DNA of 64,000 nucleotides from Serripes groenlandicus (GCA_031761405.1 JASEVX010000006.1:28401127-28465126), one strand, 5' to 3'. Counted from the first letter of the stretch, positions 11,935 to 24,335 are shown. Numbers and translations are program-made. Notes: generated from the letters alone by a model not told the origin.

Positions 11935-12700
11935 AATCAACTTGCACATAAACCATGACTCATCTTGCACACAAGTAATACATGTACTGTCACAAAAGCA
12001 ATGAATCAACTTGCAATTATGCACACGAATACGTTCCAAAATAAAACTAAATCGTCTAAGTTTATCAATAATGTAAAATACCATAATATGACAGCAATTA
12101 ATCAATCAAATACTTAATCTTCCATTAATTTCAATCAAATAAATTATTTTAACCCTTGAAAGTTTTCAAGGATGCGTTGGTTCTTTGTGTGTCTAATACA
12201 TATAAACTGTACTGTGAATATATATTATTGAATGAACGTGCACACAAGTCATGCATTGAATCAACCAACACATTTGCACATATGCACATGCATAAGTACG
12301 TGGACATTGTAACGGATTCCACACAATGACAAAATAAACCGAAGAGTTATATGGTAGTCGATAATGTTAAATACCAAAATAAAACTTAAATTGATCAATA
12401 AAATGTTTAGGTTCAATCCGTTGCAATAACATTGAATTACTTGTCCCCCGAATTTGTCAAGGTTGCATTAGTGCTGTGAGTATATAACGAATATAAATTA
12501 ATGTCCTAACTTGCACACAAGCAATGCATCAAGTTACATATGTGCACATGAACAGGTTCCAATAAAGAATCGCATAAGTGACATGGTAACCGATACAGTT
12601 AAATACCAAAATAAAACTTAAATTGGCCATTTAAATAATTATACTCAAATCTTTGCAATAACATAAAATTGTTTGTCCCAGGATGCATTAGTGACGGTGT
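11935..12700. repeat. Degenerate ~265-300-bp tandem array, about 2.7 copies
   Basis: Shared landmarks recur in order: 'acttgcacacaag-aatgcatc', 'gcacatgca/gaa', 'taaataccaaaataaaactta', 'ttgcaataacat' and 'ttcaaggatgc(g/a)tt'. Copies are well diverged, so the array is old. Confidence 0.65.
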
Positions 12701-13792
12701 AGTGTCTCTAAAACGGTGTATCGTTTATTTAACTCTGAATGGTACAAGAGCGCTGTTCGACGGAACACACATAGAAGCGGTGTCTTCTCGGTTGTCCCAC
12801 ATTTTGAAACTGCTATTTACCCTTTAAACCTTTCTTAACTTAAACAAGAAGTTAGAAATATATAAATTCAGCAGAATGGGGGGTAATTTGGATTGACTGA
12901 AACGAATATCATTTACTCTTTTTTTTAGTTATTTCGTTTTGATGGGAAAAAAAAGTAGGAAAAGTCGTTACAAACTGTTTACTTTAAAAACGGTTTTATA
13001 CGTGGATGATGGTCTGGAAAATGAACAGAACTGTAGTGATATCTTCGATCTTCGACCCTGGCAGGGATTAGACGAACTCTTAACTGTATTTCACCCGATT
13101 GTCCTACATCGATGTGTATCCCAAAAATCAAATTGTTGGACAATCGAGAAAAATCCATAAAGGCCAAATGGTAAAAAGATGAAAAATCGTAAAGGAAAGA
13201 CGGATGGTCAGACGTCAGAGAAGTGACCTATGTGGGTCCCTCGTGACGAGTCAGGCAACGCAATATGGCACATACAAAAAAACACACAAAAACATTGAGT
13301 TAGTTACGCATACAGTTTAGGAAATAGACTTAAGAAGTATTAGTCAAAAATCACCAGACAATGGCGGAATCGGTAAGAAGCCATTTCCCTATAAACAACA
13401 GCAATACGACATCCACGCACTTCGGTTTCAGTATAAGCCTATGACAGACGTAAGCCAATACAATAGCGTCGAGGAAATTGTCCGGAAATTAAGAGCATTA
13501 CTAGATATACCTCTCATCATCTGGATAGTACATGGACATTAGGACTATTGACCATAACGAATAATTGCCAATGGTGAGCTATTTTCAATTCCAGGGTATT
13601 TCAAGGCATTGCTTTATTTTCACTGTTATATTAGGCCGACATTGCTAAAAAAGAATTTGGTATGCACATTGTTGAAAAGGTTGCAAAATACCACGCATTT
13701 AGATCTAAGTTAGGCGCCTACTAAGCCCTGTGATTACTTTTTACACTATACGATTTACGATATATAATTAACCGAAGTAATACAGCTCCTGT

Positions 13793-13923
13793 TTCTCCTG
13801 AAATCAGCATTGTTTGCCATTTAGACATGTAATTTTACCAAATGTCCTGTTGGATGAAAAATAGAGTGGTACAATTTTCAACATGGAAGAGTCGACTTTG
13901 TGAAATTCGGCGGTGAAAGGGTC
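13793..13923. mobile_element. Family B fragment (right half)
   Basis: 'cctgaaatcagcattgtttgcc' followed by 'aacatggaagagtcgacttt' and 'ttcggcggtgaaagggtcaa' matches the right half of the family-B copies at 39.0, 50.8 and 52.0 kb. Confidence 0.65.
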
Positions 13924-14414
13924 AAGGGGGAACGTTTTTGCCTATCGTCTATTTGCCGAAAGATGTTGAAATAATACATATACGATGATACAAATGGCTA
14001 TGCAATCCCTTATTCCATAGTTATATAATCCTCGTTTCAGGAAGGACAGTATTAATAAATTTTCATTAGGCACTAGTTTGGAAAGACGAAGTACAAAAGA
14101 GACAAGATTTTAGATTTTAATACAAGTCTTGAATTACATCTCAAAGCAAAAAAATAAATGGAATCCAATTAATTCTGCACTACAAAAGATGTAATGCAAA
14201 AAGAACACGAGATTGATTCAAATCAAATTCTCGTTAAAACACCACAAATCAACTCCCTTATTTTCCGATTAACATATTGTTTGTTTTAAGACTGAATAAA
14301 TCCGATAAATGTTACATGTATGCGGGTAGGGACGACTCTGATCAGATTATGGGGATAAACAAAAGTCCTGAGCTAGATCTTTTATGTTCTCTGGTTCTAA
14401 TGGGTCGCTTTTAA

Positions 14415-14628
14415 TTAACTCTTTCAGCGCCGAATTGTTTAAAGTAGACTCTTCCTTGTTCAAAATCGGGTGTGTCCATTTCTCAATTTATGAAAGTGTT
14501 GGACTATTTTGGTAACTTAAAGGCAAACAATGCTGATTTCAGGTGAGACAGCTCGTTACGAGATGACTCACCTGAATCTGCATTGTTTGCAAAAACCTTG
14601 ATATTGCCTGTGGCGCTGAAAGATTTAA
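14415..14628. mobile_element. Family B TTAA foldback MITE
   Basis: 214 bp, in the opposite orientation to the other copies. Starts TTAACTCTTTCAGCGCC and ends ggcgctgaaagatTTAA. A strong inner palindrome surrounds 'agctcgttacgagatgactc'. Confidence 0.85.
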
Positions 14629-15434
14629 GTCTATACACTATTATTTTAAGTTAAACGAGGATCAAATCATACATGTACAACCAATTCAATTACATAGTAT
14701 AGAGCAAACAAAACACAACAACACCCTACTGCATCATTTTATAGGTTAGGGTTTTCAGTGGTTTGACGCAAGTATTGCATGTATTTATTGTCTTGGAGAT
14801 GCGTTCGCTTTGTAACATCTTAACAGTTAGTTCACATCATTTTTGGAAGGTGATTATTATGTAATAATCTCCTTCCTATGTGATTGCCTGCTGACCCTAA
14901 TGGAATATGCCCTATAACATATATTTATATAGGAACATTTTTATACATACGCTAATCAATATAGTGCTATGAATCTAAAGTAAACACTAACTGATAATCT
15001 TGTCATGTACACTCAGTTGAATGAAGTATATAGTTTGTACACTTTATTTTCAAATTGATAACTGTATTTGCGTCTTTTAAAATGAATTTTATTTTAAGAA
15101 ATACAAATATTTCTGCAGTAAACATTATTATGTATATTCCTACACGCCACGCTTTTGTAAACAACACCGATACACCGGATCAGAGACATATACACACTCT
15201 AGGTCAATTCGAGTACTGACCGTGTCAAATCGTAAGATATTTCGTAGAGAAAGCAAATTATATATTATTTATATAAAGTTCTATAATTCAACGTGTAAAC
15301 TATATTTATAATTCTATGATGAGGGATGTTACCAGTAAAGAGCCAACACAACACAACAACATCATTTTATAGGTTAGGGTTTTTAGTGGTTTGACGCAAG
15401 TATTGCATGTATTGCATGTATTTATTGTCTTGGA

Positions 15435-15601
15435 ATGAATGAATGAATGTATATTGTTTTACGGCGCATCGACAGCTAAGGTCATTTAGCGAGCAATTAA
15501 ATTTAATTATTCATGATCCCTGGGTAAACAAACCAGTACTATGCTAGAAAATGTGCCTTGCCCAAGGGCACTCCACCATGACCGTAGTGCAGCGACTGGG
15601 G
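15435..15601 (-). mobile_element. 5'-truncated SINE with 12-bp target duplication
   Basis: 167 bp between two copies of TATTGTCTTGGA (15423-15434 and 15602-15613). On the minus strand it ends in a (CATT)n tail and lacks the tRNA head. The uninterrupted target exists as a paralog at about 14718-14840. Direct evidence of retroposition. Confidence 0.88.
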
Positions 15602-16505
15602 TATTGTCTTGGAGATGCCTTCGCTTTGTAACATCTTAACAGTTAGTTCACATCATTTTCTTATTTTGCTTCTGGCTTGTTCAATGTACATGTATGTTTT
15701 TAACGTACTATGCACATTGCCTGAAAGTATTAGAGTGCTTTGTTATGTATTTTATTGCATTTTAAGATCCAGACCAGCCTTCGCATACGTGCATTCTGAT
15801 ATGACCATGCACCACTCAAGCATCGAAGGTTTCAAGAAACTTCTAAAAAACAATAATCATTTCCACTTTTTAATTATATATTCACAATCGCATAAAAGGT
15901 ATCTTACCTAATTTCATAAACGTTATGCTTTTCCTATTAAGATGATGCACTTAACTAAGAAAGTGTTTACAACCATGGACACTAGCAAGTACATGTAACT
16001 TGTGACGGTATGGTCTTTTTGGTCACGTATTTACAAGTACAATCAGATCTTTATGCACATTATAAAATCCTTGAAGTTTGTAATGATTTTCAAAAGTGAT
16101 AAATCGTTTCTTTATTAAAGATAATGAATTAAATAAAGATTGAACATATACCAATTATCACTGGTTAACTCTAAATATAGAACTTAACGCTTCATTTAAA
16201 CTAGACAAGAACTATACACGTACAATTTAGATATATATCAGGGGAAGTCTAAATATAGCACTTATCGCTTACAATGCCCTAGATACTGGCTACACATACA
16301 TCCTATTTGTAGCACATTTCGCGTTTTGTGACATAGATACTAAAATAGCGTTAAAATTAACACATGTACAAAGAGATGAGATTCAATCCATGTACTCACT
16401 CATATACTCATGTTTATGAGTAAATAATGAGGTTTTTCTTTTTTAAATATTGCGAATGAGCAACTGAGTCTATTTGTAGAACAATTTAGAAAGAATGTCA
16501 CTCAC

Positions 16506-16574
16506 CAGATTGTAAGTCATATCCCCACCACGCTCCCCATCTGTCGTCGTTCTGGTCTATACACCACGTGACCA
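16506..16574 (-). CDS. Exon: N-terminal edge of CA10/11-like carbonic anhydrase domain
   Basis: A 69-nt exon between a strong acceptor (tgtgttttcctttcag) and donor (CTG|gtgagt), phase 1 to phase 1. Its 22 codons read VTWCIDQNDDRWGAWWGYDLQS plus the G of the next codon (split here as VTWCIDQNDD + RWGAWWGYDLQS-G). WGAWWGYDLQSG corresponds to the WW-Y-(x)-SG element before GPxxW at the start of carbonic-anhydrase-related proteins. It joins the exon at 2702 in phase to give YDLQSG-PSEWAISN. Alone it would be too short to name; the phase match and the CA exon downstream make the call. Confidence 0.82.
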
Positions 16575-16789
16575 CTGAAAGGAAAACACACAAGTTATAC
16601 TATGTGTACTATTTGGAGACAAAACCGTCTGCATGGTGACATATGAATTGCATACGTCTATTATAAATTTAATAAATTCCAAAGTACAACAAATCCGCTG
16701 CAGACGACTGTTATAACATATTATTGTCTAAAATACATTAAATATTTCTTAATGACAGTAACACAATGAATAGAGTTGAACGAATTGAT

Positions 16790-16890
16790 GCAATGTGCGA
16801 AATTGCTCGTTATGAGCAATTTCTTTTCTTGCCACAATGTCCTCAAAAGTCGTCTGCTGCAGAGGCGTCAGAAAGTGTATATATGTGGTA
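16790..16890. mobile_element. Family A MITE fragment
   Basis: 'gcgaaattgctcgttatgag' palindrome followed by 'ttgccacaatgtcctcaaaa' and 'gtcgtctgctgcagaggcgt'. The right half only. Confidence 0.6.
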
Positions 16891-17054
16891 AAGTTGGCTT
16901 GATATCCCCCGAGAAAGGGGTCAGAATTTAGTACCTCCCCACAATGCTCAGTTCGAATACGGGGTCAGTATTTAGGAAGCAGGCATCAAAAGTGATTATT
17001 ATAAAATGTATGTACTTGCTTCACTACCGATGTAAAATCATTAATATATACAGG

Positions 17055-17195
17055 ATCTGACATGAGTTGTCATTTTATATAAAGTTGTATTAAACGTGTT
17101 TAAGAAATGTGTTATTAAACGAGCCTCTGGCGAGCTTTATAACATATTTCTTGGACGCGTTTAATAAAACTTTATGAAATGACAACGAATGTCAG
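17055..17195. mobile_element. Hairpin element, ~140 bp
   Basis: 'atgagttgtcattttat' on the left faces 'atgaaatgacaacgaatg' on the right, with further pairing of 'attaaacgtgtttaagaaat' to 'atttcttggacgcgtttaat'. A related palindrome lies at 46014. Confidence 0.65.
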
Positions 17196-17744
17196 ATTCA
17201 CTTTTCGCTGTCAGAAAATAGTCCCAACATGTAATTTTTTATGACCGGTAATGGTCCCTTTACCCCGTCCATCTATCGTGATGTTTGTATTTACCGGATA
17301 CACGTTTCTCAGCCATTATGTAAACATTTGCGAATGAATACAAAAATAGTGATTCGGTCATGTTATTTTACACGTGTGACATATAAAGAAACACGTGATG
17401 GGTATTAGATCGGATACAAGCATTGTCATGTGATAAAAACTTATTAATTTAAATAACCGCCATATCTCTGGAGTGTTATTGGACGTTGTTTATTATTGGC
17501 TAAATTGGCGATCGGAAGCGATTAAAAATACTATTTAATTTCAAAATAAAGCACCGATTGGGAGCAGTAATCAGAGAAAGTAATTCGATTGAACTGTTTA
17601 AAGGTTAATGATTAACTTTGAATATATTCTTGACCAATATTCGAGCATCTCAGGCGAACTAACGAATACACAATAGGCCCTAAAACGCGAATGGAAACAG
17701 GCTGACTACGAACAAGACCGTTCGAGGATAGCAGGAAAGTGCAG

Positions 17745-17945
17745 GTTGTTTTGGGGTTAACGCCATTTTCAACAATATTTCAGTCATATCACAGCGCCAG
17801 TTAACCTACTCATGTGTGTTTTGGCTTTCCCACATCAGTCTTTCCAAGCAACTGACTGCATTTCAACACGAGCTGATATGATAGCAGCACATTGTTGAAA
17901 GATGAATGACGCATGTCACAGTGACTTTTGTCAAACGTCGGAAAG
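17745..17945 (-). mobile_element. SINE body without tRNA head
   Basis: 'ggggttaacgccattttcaa...tatcacagcgccagttaacc' then 'ttgtcaaacgtcggaaagaa', the same order as the 225-513 SINE, but it stops before the tRNA part. Confidence 0.6.
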
Positions 17946-18095
17946 AATGACAGAAACTCAAAAGGAAATTAAACACGGTTTAATGTGAACCTTTAAATGA
18001 TAGGAAATTCTACCAGCGTTCTTTAAACGTGTACGGGAAACTAGAAACTACCAATTTAAGTGTACGCGACTAGCAGAAACATGTACAGAAACTGA

Positions 18096-18207
18096 AGGAA
18101 AAGAAGAAGAAGAAGGAGAATCAGAAGAAGAAGATGAAGAAGAAGAAGAAGAAGAAGAAGAAGAAGAAGAAGAAGAAGAAGAAGAAGAAGAAGAAGAAGA
18201 AGAAGAG
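18096..18207. repeat. (GAA)n microsatellite
   Basis: About 110 bp of GAA units with few interruptions. It reads as poly-Ser on the minus strand (CTT/TTC frames), so the open frame there is an artefact. Confidence 0.95.
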
Positions 18208-18269
18208 CAGACACGTTCAATAGTAAGCAATTCTCCCAAGACTTGTTTATGAGTATATATCTTTTTTAT

Positions 18270-18405
18270 AGAGTAGATATGTCGAAAACATTGTAAGAAA
18301 AATGATAAATTTCTCGTTATGGGCACTTTATTCTTTTATCACGATGTTTTTATCAATGTTTCCTACTGCAGAGTCGTAGCTTCAAGTCGTCTGTCTCAGA
18401 TAAAG
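18270..18405. mobile_element. Family A MITE, strongly decayed
   Basis: 'cgaaaacattgtaagaaaaa', 'aaatttctcgttatgggcac' and 'gtcgtctgtctcagataaag' are in family order. No TTAA left. Confidence 0.45.
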
Positions 18406-20261
18406 GGTAAAACTCATAGACAAAGTTATCGTTGTCCCAAAGGACTGTGACCGGTGAAAGGAAATCTGCCAAATTGACGGGATGAAAAACACCTTTTTCA
18501 GGAAATGAACCGCGTCAGGGGAAATGAATCCTGCTGCATCACCTTTAATCTGCTATACACGACAATGAACTCTCGGTTGAGACTGTTCATGTTAACGGTG
18601 CACCATGAGAACCAAACTTAGCGTAATAAATACGATTGTAGATAAGGATCTATCTGTCGTTACATCCTAAAGGATTCACATGGTAACGTTTTTTTAAGAA
18701 CGTTTCTTGAAACCCTCTTTGACTTACAAGCGAACAGTAAAGACAGAGCCTGGGCAATACGTGCTGATGCAGTGGTTGATCTGGTCCTACACTGGTCGCA
18801 AATGCTCGTTTTCGCAGAGCCCCGTCCATCTCCGTTATTGGCGGATGTAACAAAACCCCCCTTTCGCTGGACGGACCTCAAAGTGTATATGCCTTGTCGG
18901 GACTACTTCTTTTAGCGTATATTTTGTTCGAGGTTGTCCCTGACATAAGGGTCTTGATACACGAACGATTTTACATCTGACATTTGCAACTGATAAAGAC
19001 CCAGATCAGCTTTCGTTAAGGTGTATGCTGATCAGGATCTTTCCTGTTAGTAATATGGTTGCTTAATCCCTTTCCCATTATAATCAACCAATTTGCAGCA
19101 GACGATTATAAAAATGTACAGGCAAAATAATTGAGCATTTTTTATAAATGAAAGTATGATTCTTAAATAAAGTTTAAAGCATTGTAGCAAACGGGACGTT
19201 ATGTGAAAAAGACGCGATATGACTTAGCCAGCCCCACGAGTTTTGTTACTTTTCAAATTTTAAACATTATAATTTTAGGTCAATGTAGTGCAGTTTTTAA
19301 AATGTGACATGATATGGCTTTGCAAGTTAGAAATGTAGTTACTTAAAAATTAGTATTTTTTATAAAGATTCCATATCAGATAATTTAGAATAAAACTTTA
19401 ATAATGGATAGACATCCGGGCAAAAACAACCATATACTACGACATGTGCGACCAGCATAGACCCGTATCAATATGCGCTAATTGCACTGTTCGATATTTG
19501 GTCAAAGAAGAGTCCGAAAAACTTCTTAAAAATAGACGGCACTTTCAAGCAGTTTCTACATTTGGTACAGACGACAATGATAGACTGTCAGATGTTTACA
19601 CTCAATATATGTAAACAATACATTATGGCTGGTTTTCTTAAAGCACGGTTCTACACTTGCCAAAAGAACAAGTCTGTTGGTCTGTTAGTTGTGCCAGATT
19701 ATTCTTTTTATATATATTAGGCATGACACGAGACAATTATTTTTTTAGTAGGCGGAGTACAAGTGTATATATATATATTAGGCATGACACGAGACAATTC
19801 TTTTTTTAGTAGGCGGAGTACCAGACTATATTGTAGAAGGCGGGTTACCAGACTATTTTTTGTTGATATTAATCATGGTTAAGTGTTGTATAAAATACTG
19901 TTACATATAAATAAAAAATGATGTATTCCTTCTCGTAGACACAGCTCATAACCCACGCATGCGGTTTGTCGAATATTCGAACCGTACGTCGAATTAAATC
20001 GCAAAATACAACAAACGCCCGTGCTATACAATCCGAGCACTCGACAATCACCGCTTCTCGATATCTTATACCGAACAATTGGGTAAGGGAACGATTTCGT
20101 TGGCTGACGCATAGGTCAATCTTAGACGACCTATATGCAATCTCATTAAAATCATCTACTATTAACGCTACGCATAGCTTACATTTGGTCAGATCGTGTA
20201 CTTTAGTCAGATTGACCTATATGGGACAGTCCCAAAACATATATACGAGCAAGCGATTTGT

Positions 20262-20470
20262 TTTATTGGGGTTTTACGCCGCTTTCAACATTATTTCAGT
20301 CATATCACGGCGACAGTTCACTTGTTCATGATCCCTGGGTAAACAAACCAGTACTAGGCTAGGAAATGTGCTTTGCCCAAGAGCACTCCACCATGACCGT
20401 CGTGCCGCGAACGGGGATCGAACCCGGGACACCCGGTTTCAAATCCCCGACGCTTACCAACGAGCAAGCG
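20262..20470 (-). mobile_element. tRNA-derived SINE with intact A and B boxes
   Basis: On the minus strand: 'ttggtaagcgtcggggattt' (A-box side), 'cccgggttcgatccccg' (B box), then the body with 'ggtcatggtggagtgc' and 'ccagggatcatgaacaag'. It ends near the 'cggcgtaaaaccccaataaa' 3' region. Copies or parts lie at 15.4, 51.6 and 52.8 kb. Confidence 0.78.
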
Positions 20471-20976
20471 AGTTTAGGTCTTAAGATTGTTTCCAAACTG
20501 ACCGACAATACTCAAAAGGAAATTGTATGTAAACAATGCGGATTCGTTTGCGTATTACATGTTCGCACTTGTTATACCGGTTATTGACTAATAATACACA
20601 CAGCGGTTTAAGAATATGGGTATATTTCGTATTAAAACATTCTCATTTGACACACAATCCCTATATTGTAGGTACTCAAAATACTTGTCTCACGGAGACG
20701 ATTCTTTTAAGCACCTCGACAAAAGTAGCAGTCAAAGTGTGAAGAATAAATATCAGTTTCTCCCTCGTATAGGCCTCTCTCCACGCAAATAAAAGTCCAC
20801 AGAGACACAACGGCAGCTTAAATGTTATCGCCATAACAGTTACGTGTAGTTTTATTATGACGAATATGTCTTCTTTTATTTTGGCTTTACAAGCGGATTA
20901 GAACGGAAAGTAGGGCAACAGAATTTTGAAAAACCAAATCGGCCACATCACAGGCAGAAAACCAAGCCATCAGGAT

Positions 20977-21206
20977 TTAACCCTTTCCCTCATATATATG
21001 CTTTCGGACGCCTATCCAGCAGGCGGCTTTTTGAAAACATAGTGACAAAAGAAGAAATTGCTCAAAACGAGCAATTTCTTCTTTTGCCACAATGTTTACC
21101 ACTTTTAGTCATAGGTTATCCATTCAATTATAGAGATTTTCTATTTTTTGACAAAATACGTTCAAAGTCGTCTGCTGCAAAATTGTCGTATGAGGGAAAG
21201 GTTTAA
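20977..21206. mobile_element. Family A MITE, full length
   Basis: 230 bp with TTAA on both sides. The central 'gaagaaattgctcaaaacga' is followed by its inverted copy. Confidence 0.9.
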
Positions 21207-21242
21207 GCTTAAATTTGAATATTTCAACTCGAACATGTTTGT

Positions 21243-21445
21243 TTGTGTGGTATTAACGCCGGTTTCAACAACTAGTCACTTATCAAGTCGTTTTAATGGT
21301 AAATTACCAACACTAACGGCTTATTTATCTTTAACCAACGAGTCATAATGATTACCCAACATATTTGGTATGACCCAGGCGGGGCTCCAGCCCTCGACCT
21401 TCAGTAATCTAAACGGTCGCTCTACTATTACATCACCGAATGGGT
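21243..21445 (-). mobile_element. SINE, partial
   Basis: 'gtgtggtattaacgccggtttcaac' then 'tttggtatgacccaggcggg' and a decayed tRNA-like end 'aaacggtcgctctactatta'. Confidence 0.55.
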
Positions 21446-23875
21446 AACATCGAATTTGATACGAGATCAAGAACATACCTAGTATTTGTGCAGTCTGACC
21501 AGGGTCTGTGCTGATGGCTATCTAGTTGTTGCCACTGTAGCAGTGTATGGCAAGCGGGTCAATGATATACATGTAATTGCAAATAAGTAATTTTCTTGGA
21601 AAATTTGATCACGAGGGAAAGACCAAGAAGTAGACGTTATAAGTAAAATGATAAATCCTAGCCCCTAAAGAATATATTTTCCAACCAAGCAATATGTCAA
21701 TTTATCTAGAAATCAGCCCAGCAGATTCAGAAATGAAGAATTTAAAAGTCCCCCTTTCCTGGGACGCCTAGTGGCCATTTCAATCGATCAATATGGCTTA
21801 AACAGTTTTTTAAGTGGATCAGTTTAGAAATATTTCGATTAAACAATCTTCTATTAAGACAAACGCTGTTAGAGAAGTATCTTTAAAGTGTTTGATCTTT
21901 TTCTGTTGCCTTCAACAAATCAGTATGGATTGAACATTGTTTACGAGGGTCAACTAAGAAACATTTTGTCATTGACGCCGCGTGGAAGCGTGGCGTCAGT
22001 ATGGGATAGGTTTTAATGTTGTACCATTGGGTGACTTAATCGAAAAGGGAGCAACCAACATTATTATTGTTAATACAACTCTATTATATGTTTATGAATC
22101 AATACATTGTATTGACTGATTTAAGAAACAAAAATATGCAAAATATGTATGTCTTTTACCGTTATTTCAATCTTTAGACACATTTAATTTGTATTTAATA
22201 ACTTTTCCCCAAATTCCTAGGCTACGCTTTTTTCAATAGGTTGATTTATTTTTAGAATGTAATTCAAGAAGGGAGTTAACTGTCGAGTACAATGGCTATA
22301 GGACATTTCTACCGTTATACTCGGGTAGTTAATCCCATTGGCATATTCGAACAAGGAACTCAAATAATTCGCTACATCTGCTAAATCATAAACGGATAGT
22401 GGTTAAAAGCTCACATAAAACATTTTAATACATGAATATAAAAATACATTTAAACTTTTTAAAATAACTGCTAAAATGGAAGGAGAATAGACTTCCCGCT
22501 CTCCTTTCCAAAGCCTGTGTCATACTAACTTATAACCTTATAACCAGAGGCATTAAACCATAATATATGTAAATATTTAAGCACTTATGTGTTTTGTTTT
22601 TTTCATCTAATTGATCTAGTTAGAGCAGATTTTAAACCGTTAATTGTAACAAATTAAGAAACTTCAGCTTCTTTGACGCATTATAGTTGCAGTCAATGTT
22701 AAGCAAACTGTAAACCATATGGATTTAGGACTAAACTTGAGAGTTTACGACTAATGCTGAATATCATATAGATCGCAGCATATAAAACGTCTATCGCTAC
22801 GTCAAAACTGACCCTGTCTGCTCTTGGTAGCACTTTATCATAGGCTACGGTAGCCAGGTGAACAATGTAGGCACATCTTGGTCTTCTTGTTTAAAATAAA
22901 GGAACATTTGGCCTTCGTATTCGAGATATTTACATCCTGTCTGTTTACACGTTATTTATATGTAGTGAACTGCATCTGCTTACTTTAAGTCATACTTCAA
23001 AATCATGTGCGGCGTCTTTGATGCTTTGCATCAAAATTCGTCTTGTTTTATATTGTAATAAGACAAACACTGTCAGAGGACAAATGTTACAGTCATATCG
23101 TTTTATCCCGTTCTGGTACCAGCTGGCGGCAATGTTATCAGCACAATTAAATCCTCCTCCCTGCATAATATTTCACTTCCCAATGATTCAAAATGATTAC
23201 ATACTTTTTCCGAGATGTTTTCTAAAGCAGACAACCGCTGAAGTGTATGAGGTGAATGGTAAAATCGACAAAGAGCTTGGATTCTAAATAAATTAGAATT
23301 CCACCAGGGATGAACCAATTCGATAAATCCAACAAATTTTACTTTAAATACAGTCTGAGGACAACATAAACAGCTAATTAACGGCTTTAAGAAAAAGCTA
23401 TGGGTTTTGTTGGAGTATAAATCTTAGACAGTCAAAGGGGTCTCCGATTTAGAAACACGTGCTCCTTTGTGCTAAACAGGCGACCTGAGTATATCAGTAT
23501 GTTTTTGTTTTTATCCCAAGTAAGGTCCTTTTAATCTCACTTTGAACTCTACGACCAACAATTATCAATTAAGTTTTAGTAACAGCAATATATGTTTACC
23601 AAATCTTACTTTCATTTCCATAAAATAATTACAAATTTTGCATTGCATCGATTTTTTTTTAAAATAGCTCTTGTCGCTAAGTATGACCTAAATATAATAT
23701 ACTGTTGTATGCGTAAATGGGCTAAACAGGTTATTTCTCAATACTATTTAAATCTCTTATTACGCAATCAATCCTATGTTGTATATACGAACACTATAGG
23801 ACCATGTGTATGCATCTTGCAAAGGGTTACTATAATCGGTAGAAAAGAATGAACAAGAGAGTTTCCTATACTTAC

Positions 23876-24004
23876 GTTTAACAGCTAAGTTTACATCTTG
23901 ACTCTGAATACCAGAACCACTGCTAACTTCGCAACTGTAAGTGTCGCCTGTATAGCGCGTTATGTTATTTAGCTTGGAAAGTCGCTGTGCTGTTGTCCCA
24001 AGTT
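23876..24004 (-). CDS. Exon: second half of I-set/C2-like Ig domain
   Basis: Acceptor attctttcag|AACTTG, donor AAAC|gtaagt, phase 1 to phase 1, 42 full codons. The sequence LGTTAQRLSKLNNITRYTGD leads into TYSCEVSSGSG, the classic D-x-Y-x-C F strand that closes the second Ig domain, and ends DVNLAVK as the G strand. NIT is a further glycosylation sequon. The last base C can join the CA exon at 16574 as C|TG (Leu), giving NLAVK-LVTWCIDQ. That junction crosses 7.3 kb of repeat-rich intron. A linker or extra exon of phase 1-1 could also lie there, or this could be the last visible exon of a separate Ig gene, but I see no 3' end. Confidence 0.85.
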
Positions 24005-24189
24005 CTGAAAGAATATCGACTTGTCAAAATAATACTGCAATTACATTACATTACATAAAAAGAAAAACAGCTCCCGTGTAAGAAAAGTGATGGGTTTCTC
24101 AATTCTGTATTCGGACAATGAAAGCTGGTAAGAATGTGGTCTCATGCATGATGTTCTCACTCTCCAATATTTCAAACATACATCATATT

Positions 24190-24335
24190 CGGCTCGATAG
24201 AGGAAGATCGTGTTCGATACCCGGTCGAGACATACCAAATACATTAACACTGGTAGGAATGACTTCCCTCCTTGGCGCTCAGAGACAGAACTACTTTAAA
24301 TACTGTCGCAAGCGGCGTAAAATACCGTTCAAACG
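24190..24335 (+). mobile_element. SINE, tRNA end on the plus strand
   Basis: 'gtgttcgatacccggtcgag' (B box) followed by 'cataccaaatacattaacac' and 'ccctccttggcgctcag', the same order as the 53.0-kb copy. It sits in the short intron between the two I-set exons. Confidence 0.65.

Larger units (their letters stand above)
2703..16505 (-). other. 13.8-kb intron inside the CA-domain coding region
   Basis: It lies between the two CA exons, which join in phase 1. No further exon is supported. It holds family-A foldbacks, family D and E hairpins, SINE bodies, a telomere-like tract at 6446, duplicated 'gacggacagacgg' segments (7.7-8.5 kb), a poly-C tract, a degenerate 265-300-bp tandem array (11.9-12.7 kb), a family-B element (14.4 kb) and a SINE with clear target duplication (15.4 kb). 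The remainder is unremarkable AT-rich DNA. Confidence 0.7.
16575..23875 (-). other. 7.3-kb interval between Ig and CA exons, taken as an intron
   Basis: The exons on either side fit in phase (C|TG). Contents: a partial family-A copy (16.8 kb), a palindrome (17.06-17.2 kb), a SINE body (17.75 kb), a GAA tract (18.1 kb), tandem 'aggcatgacacgagacaatt' copies (19.7-19.85 kb), a SINE with B-box (20.3 kb), a family-A copy (20.98 kb) and a SINE (21.24 kb). 21450-23875 shows nothing I can name. This interval decides whether the Ig and CA parts are one gene. Confidence 0.5.

Noticed and set aside
12939..13160. 73-codon plus-strand frame (RKSRYKLFTLKT...)
   Set aside because: No recognisable domain, no splice context, and an overlapping open frame on the other strand. 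Most likely chance.
18048..18326. Poly-Ser frame on the minus strand
   Set aside because: Product of the GAA microsatellite.
20679..20834. Minus-strand ATG frame starting MAITFKLPLCLCGLLFAWRE, signal-peptide-like, lying between the Ig and CA exons
   Set aside because: It would make an attractive separate first exon for the CA gene. However, its plausible donors (GAG|gtgctt, TCC|gtgaga) are phase 0, and the CA exon at 16574 needs phase 1. The phase-1 sites in it are poor. Kept only as an alternative for RNA evidence to test.
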